Shown piece after piece: positions 23,202-24,697 of a DNA stretch of 24,697 bases. The notes under the pieces are model-generated. The model was not told the DNA's origin. It saw nothing but the letters and a program-made list of their open reading frames with translations, and ran no database searches. Each line of letters opens with the position of its first letter. Position 1 is the stretch's first letter. The stretch covers positions 1 through 24,697 of the forward strand of contig JAVKSL010000043.1 of NCBI GenBank assembly GCA_039583695.1. The letters are read 5' to 3'. The DNA is from JAVKSL01 sp039583695. Lineage in GTDB: Bacteria; Actinomycetota; Acidimicrobiia; Acidimicrobiales; JAJPHD01. The position numbers and the translations under genes were made by a program.

Positions 23202-24521
23202 TCAGGTCTCGGCCAGATCGTTCAGCACCGCCAGGTAGCGGTCGGCGAAACGATTTGCCGCGCCACGGTCCAGCACCGGGTAGCGACAGCGAAATGACAG
23301 ATGGAGCTGGCCCGCTGTCGTAGCTGCGCCGACAGACAGCCCGCACGGCATCCGGGCTGGCGCGGAGAACCACAGGCCGGTGGTGGCACCGGCATCGGGA
23401 CCAAACGTGGGCGGATCCGAGAGTAGGCCGAGATTCGAGATGAGGGCCGTGTCCACGAGGCGGTTCCCGGTCAACCAGAGCAGCTGCGATACCGACTCCT
23501 TCAACAGAGCTGGGAGCTTGTTGGAGCGGGCAAGAAGCTCGATGAGCGCAGCGCCCCGGCCGCAATCCTTGATCCGCTCCGTCTGGGCGACCACCGTTTC
23601 GAGCACTGCAGCTGCGCTGAGCTGATCACGCCGGTTGGTCAGGGTTCGAGACATCAGAACGAAATTGGTGACGATGTCGTCGCGCCAGCTCGTGGGGCGC
23701 AGGTTGAGCGGCATCAGCACGCTGATCCGACGGGATGGGGCGCGATGGGAGTAGTTCCACTTCCAGATGGCGATGTGCAAGGCGGCAACCAGCTTGTCGT
23801 TCACGGTCCCCGGCCCGCCCGAAGCGGTCAGCCGCGCGGTGTCGGCCACTGACAAAGAACGGTGGACGATCAGGTACCCAGGCCTGACAGCTCCGCCGTC
23901 CGGGGAGAGCCGAGTCGGTGGCCGAGCCAGGTCGGCAGCCTTGCCAGCCAGCACCCGGCTTCGTTGCGTTCGGATCCTGGGGTCGTCGGTCCCCAGGGTG
24001 CCGGTGACATCGCGTGCTTCGCTCAGCGCCACTGCGGGCGCTGGGTCGAGCGCGCCGGTATAGGCCCTGGCGACGGATTGCATCAGGCGCAGGCAACCAA
24101 ACCCATCGAAGGCCGTGTGGTTTGCGTTGAGCAGGAGCCGGTCCCCGCCAGCATGACGGGCGAGGCGGAGCCGAAATGGTGGCGATTCAGCCAGCGGGAC
24201 GTCGATGCTCTGCAAGCGGTCACGGATCTCGTCGAGCTGAGCCTCGTCAGCATACTCCAAGATCTGTAGCGGGTCCAGCTCGGCCCCCTGGGTGACCTGC
24301 CAGAGATACTGCCGGTCGAAGGGACGGGAAGGCACGAGCCGAACCCGGGCCATCGGGTGGCGCTCCAGCGCAACCCCGATCGCCGTCCGAAGCCGCTGCT
24401 CCTCGAGCTGTCCTGCGAACGCCAGCTCCACCTCGATGCTCCAAGGAGCAACGGGATGATTCAGCGCATGAATCACCTCGTCGACCAGATTGAGCGGGAG
24501 GCGCTCGTCGAGCAGCGTCAT
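23202..24521 (-). CDS. Stand-alone condensation-fold acyltransferase (CoA-dependent acyltransferase superfamily)
   Basis: A 439-aa protein of the chloramphenicol acetyltransferase-like fold that includes NRPS condensation domains, PapA acyltransferases and wax ester synthases. The active-site motif HxxxDG is intact: NHTAFDGFG with His135 and Asp139. Near the start, LNLVDEVIHALNHP and ALERHPMARVRL are typical of condensation-like N-termini (the second resembles the HPxLR motif). NLRPTSWRDDIVTNFV resembles the conserved core before the latch. No adenylation or carrier domain is nearby, so it is not an NRPS module; it may esterify a lipid or glycolipid. ATG at 24521 has no clear Shine-Dalgarno but overlaps, as ATGA, the stop of an open frame that enters from the window edge, which suggests coupling. 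Confidence 0.8.
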   Translation of the reverse strand: MTLLDERLPLNLVDEVIHALNHPVAPWSIEVELAFAGQLEEQRLRTAIGVALERHPMARVRLVPSRPFDRQYLWQVTQGAELDPLQILEYADEAQLDEIRDRLQSIDVPLAESPPFRLRLARHAGGDRLLLNANHTAFDGFGCLRLMQSVARAYTGALDPAPAVALSEARDVTGTLGTDDPRIRTQRSRVLAGKAADLARPPTRLSPDGGAVRPGYLIVHRSLSVADTARLTASGGPGTVNDKLVAALHIAIWKWNYSHRAPSRRISVLMPLNLRPTSWRDDIVTNFVLMSRTLTNRRDQLSAAAVLETVVAQTERIKDCGRGAALIELLARSNKLPALLKESVSQLLWLTGNRLVDTALISNLGLLSDPPTFGPDAGATTGLWFSAPARMPCGLSVGAATTAGQLHLSFRCRYPVLDRGAANRFADRYLAVLNDLAET

Positions 24522-24697
24522 GGTGTGCGTTCGACGCGGACCGCCGAGCAGGATGGCCCGGCCCCCGGCTCGGCCCGGCGCACCCGCCCGCCCGCACCCC
24601 AACCCCCCGCAGCCCGGCCCCCCGCAGCCCGACCCCCCGCAGCCCGACCCCCGCAGCGCTGCCCCGCCGGGCGGTCAGGGCAGCCAGTGCCCCGTCC
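24518..24697 (-). CDS. Possible C-terminal end of an upstream gene, partial at window edge
   Basis: On the minus strand one frame is open from the last base to TGA at 24518-24520, 59 codons. It includes in-frame GGRAA repeats (from the 15-bp tandem DNA repeat) and ends AVRVERTP. Its stop overlaps the acyltransferase ATG as ATGA, the junction style seen throughout this window, and the acyltransferase lacks its own ribosome-binding site. Against it: the region is extremely G+C-rich, where open frames occur by chance, and no domain is recognisable. Treat as a candidate only. Confidence 0.3.
   Translation of the reverse strand, partial: GRGTGCPDRPAGQRCGGRAAGGRAAGGRAAGGWGAGGRVRRAEPGAGPSCSAVRVERTP
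24603..24660. repeat. 15-bp tandem repeat, three units plus a degenerate fourth
   Basis: CCCCCCGCAGCCCG followed by G or A is repeated at 24603-24617, 24618-24632 and 24633-24647, then CCCCCGCAGCGCT. The G/C bias is extreme, with cytosines on the given strand. The period is a multiple of three, so it could be coding (GGRAA on the minus strand) or an intergenic slippage tract. Confidence 0.9.

Noticed and set aside
24603..24660. CRISPR-like repeats at the right edge
   Set aside because: The units are 15 bp and directly adjacent with no spacers, so this is a simple tandem repeat.

Overview
The window is a dense, high-G+C (roughly two-thirds G+C by eye) bacterial chromosome segment. Gene content points to an actinobacterium: a glgE-treS-maltokinase cluster, a DUF3417-type glucan phosphorylase, a homodimeric AceE-type pyruvate dehydrogenase E1, and a lipoyl gene cluster next to an E2 gene. 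A deep lineage such as Acidimicrobiia is possible, but that is inference; there is no rRNA to test it. No tRNA, rRNA, CRISPR array, insertion sequence or phage gene was seen. Most neighbours overlap by 4 bp (ATGA or GTGA) or are a few bases apart, which suggests translationally coupled operons.

Layout. (1) 1-4323, minus strand: glgE, treS and the 5' part of a maltokinase gene, the enzymes that convert trehalose through maltose 1-phosphate to alpha-glucan. (2) 4436-7081, plus strand: glgP, transcribed divergently from glgE, which degrades the same polymer. (3) 7186-12870, minus strand: lpd (E3), an E2 acyltransferase, one long gene encoding LipB joined to LipA, and an M24 peptidase. (4) 12942-13301, plus: a small LapA-like membrane protein behind a promoter that looks leaderless. 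(5) 13307-15114, minus: rnhA, a short-chain dehydrogenase and a single-pass membrane protein. (6) 15273-23133, plus: aceE, a HhH-GPD protein, thiE, purQ, purL and a patatin-like hydrolase in one tightly packed run. (7) 23202-24697, minus: a stand-alone condensation-fold acyltransferase, perhaps coupled to an upstream gene cut by the window edge, with a 15-bp tandem repeat.

Together regions 3 and 6 supply all three pyruvate dehydrogenase subunits, the two enzymes that make its lipoyl cofactor, and a thiamine phosphate synthase for the E1 cofactor. Regions 1 and 2 store and release glucan carbon upstream of pyruvate.

The two most notable observations are the in-frame LipB-LipA fusion and an apparently undescribed bipartite DNA element, GGGCAY-N18-GGGCATATTCCTC. 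It occurs three times, in the same orientation each time: before glgP, before aceE, and inside the lipB-lipA gene exactly at the start of the LipA part. This suggests a shared regulator or promoter class that links glucan breakdown, pyruvate oxidation and lipoate synthesis.
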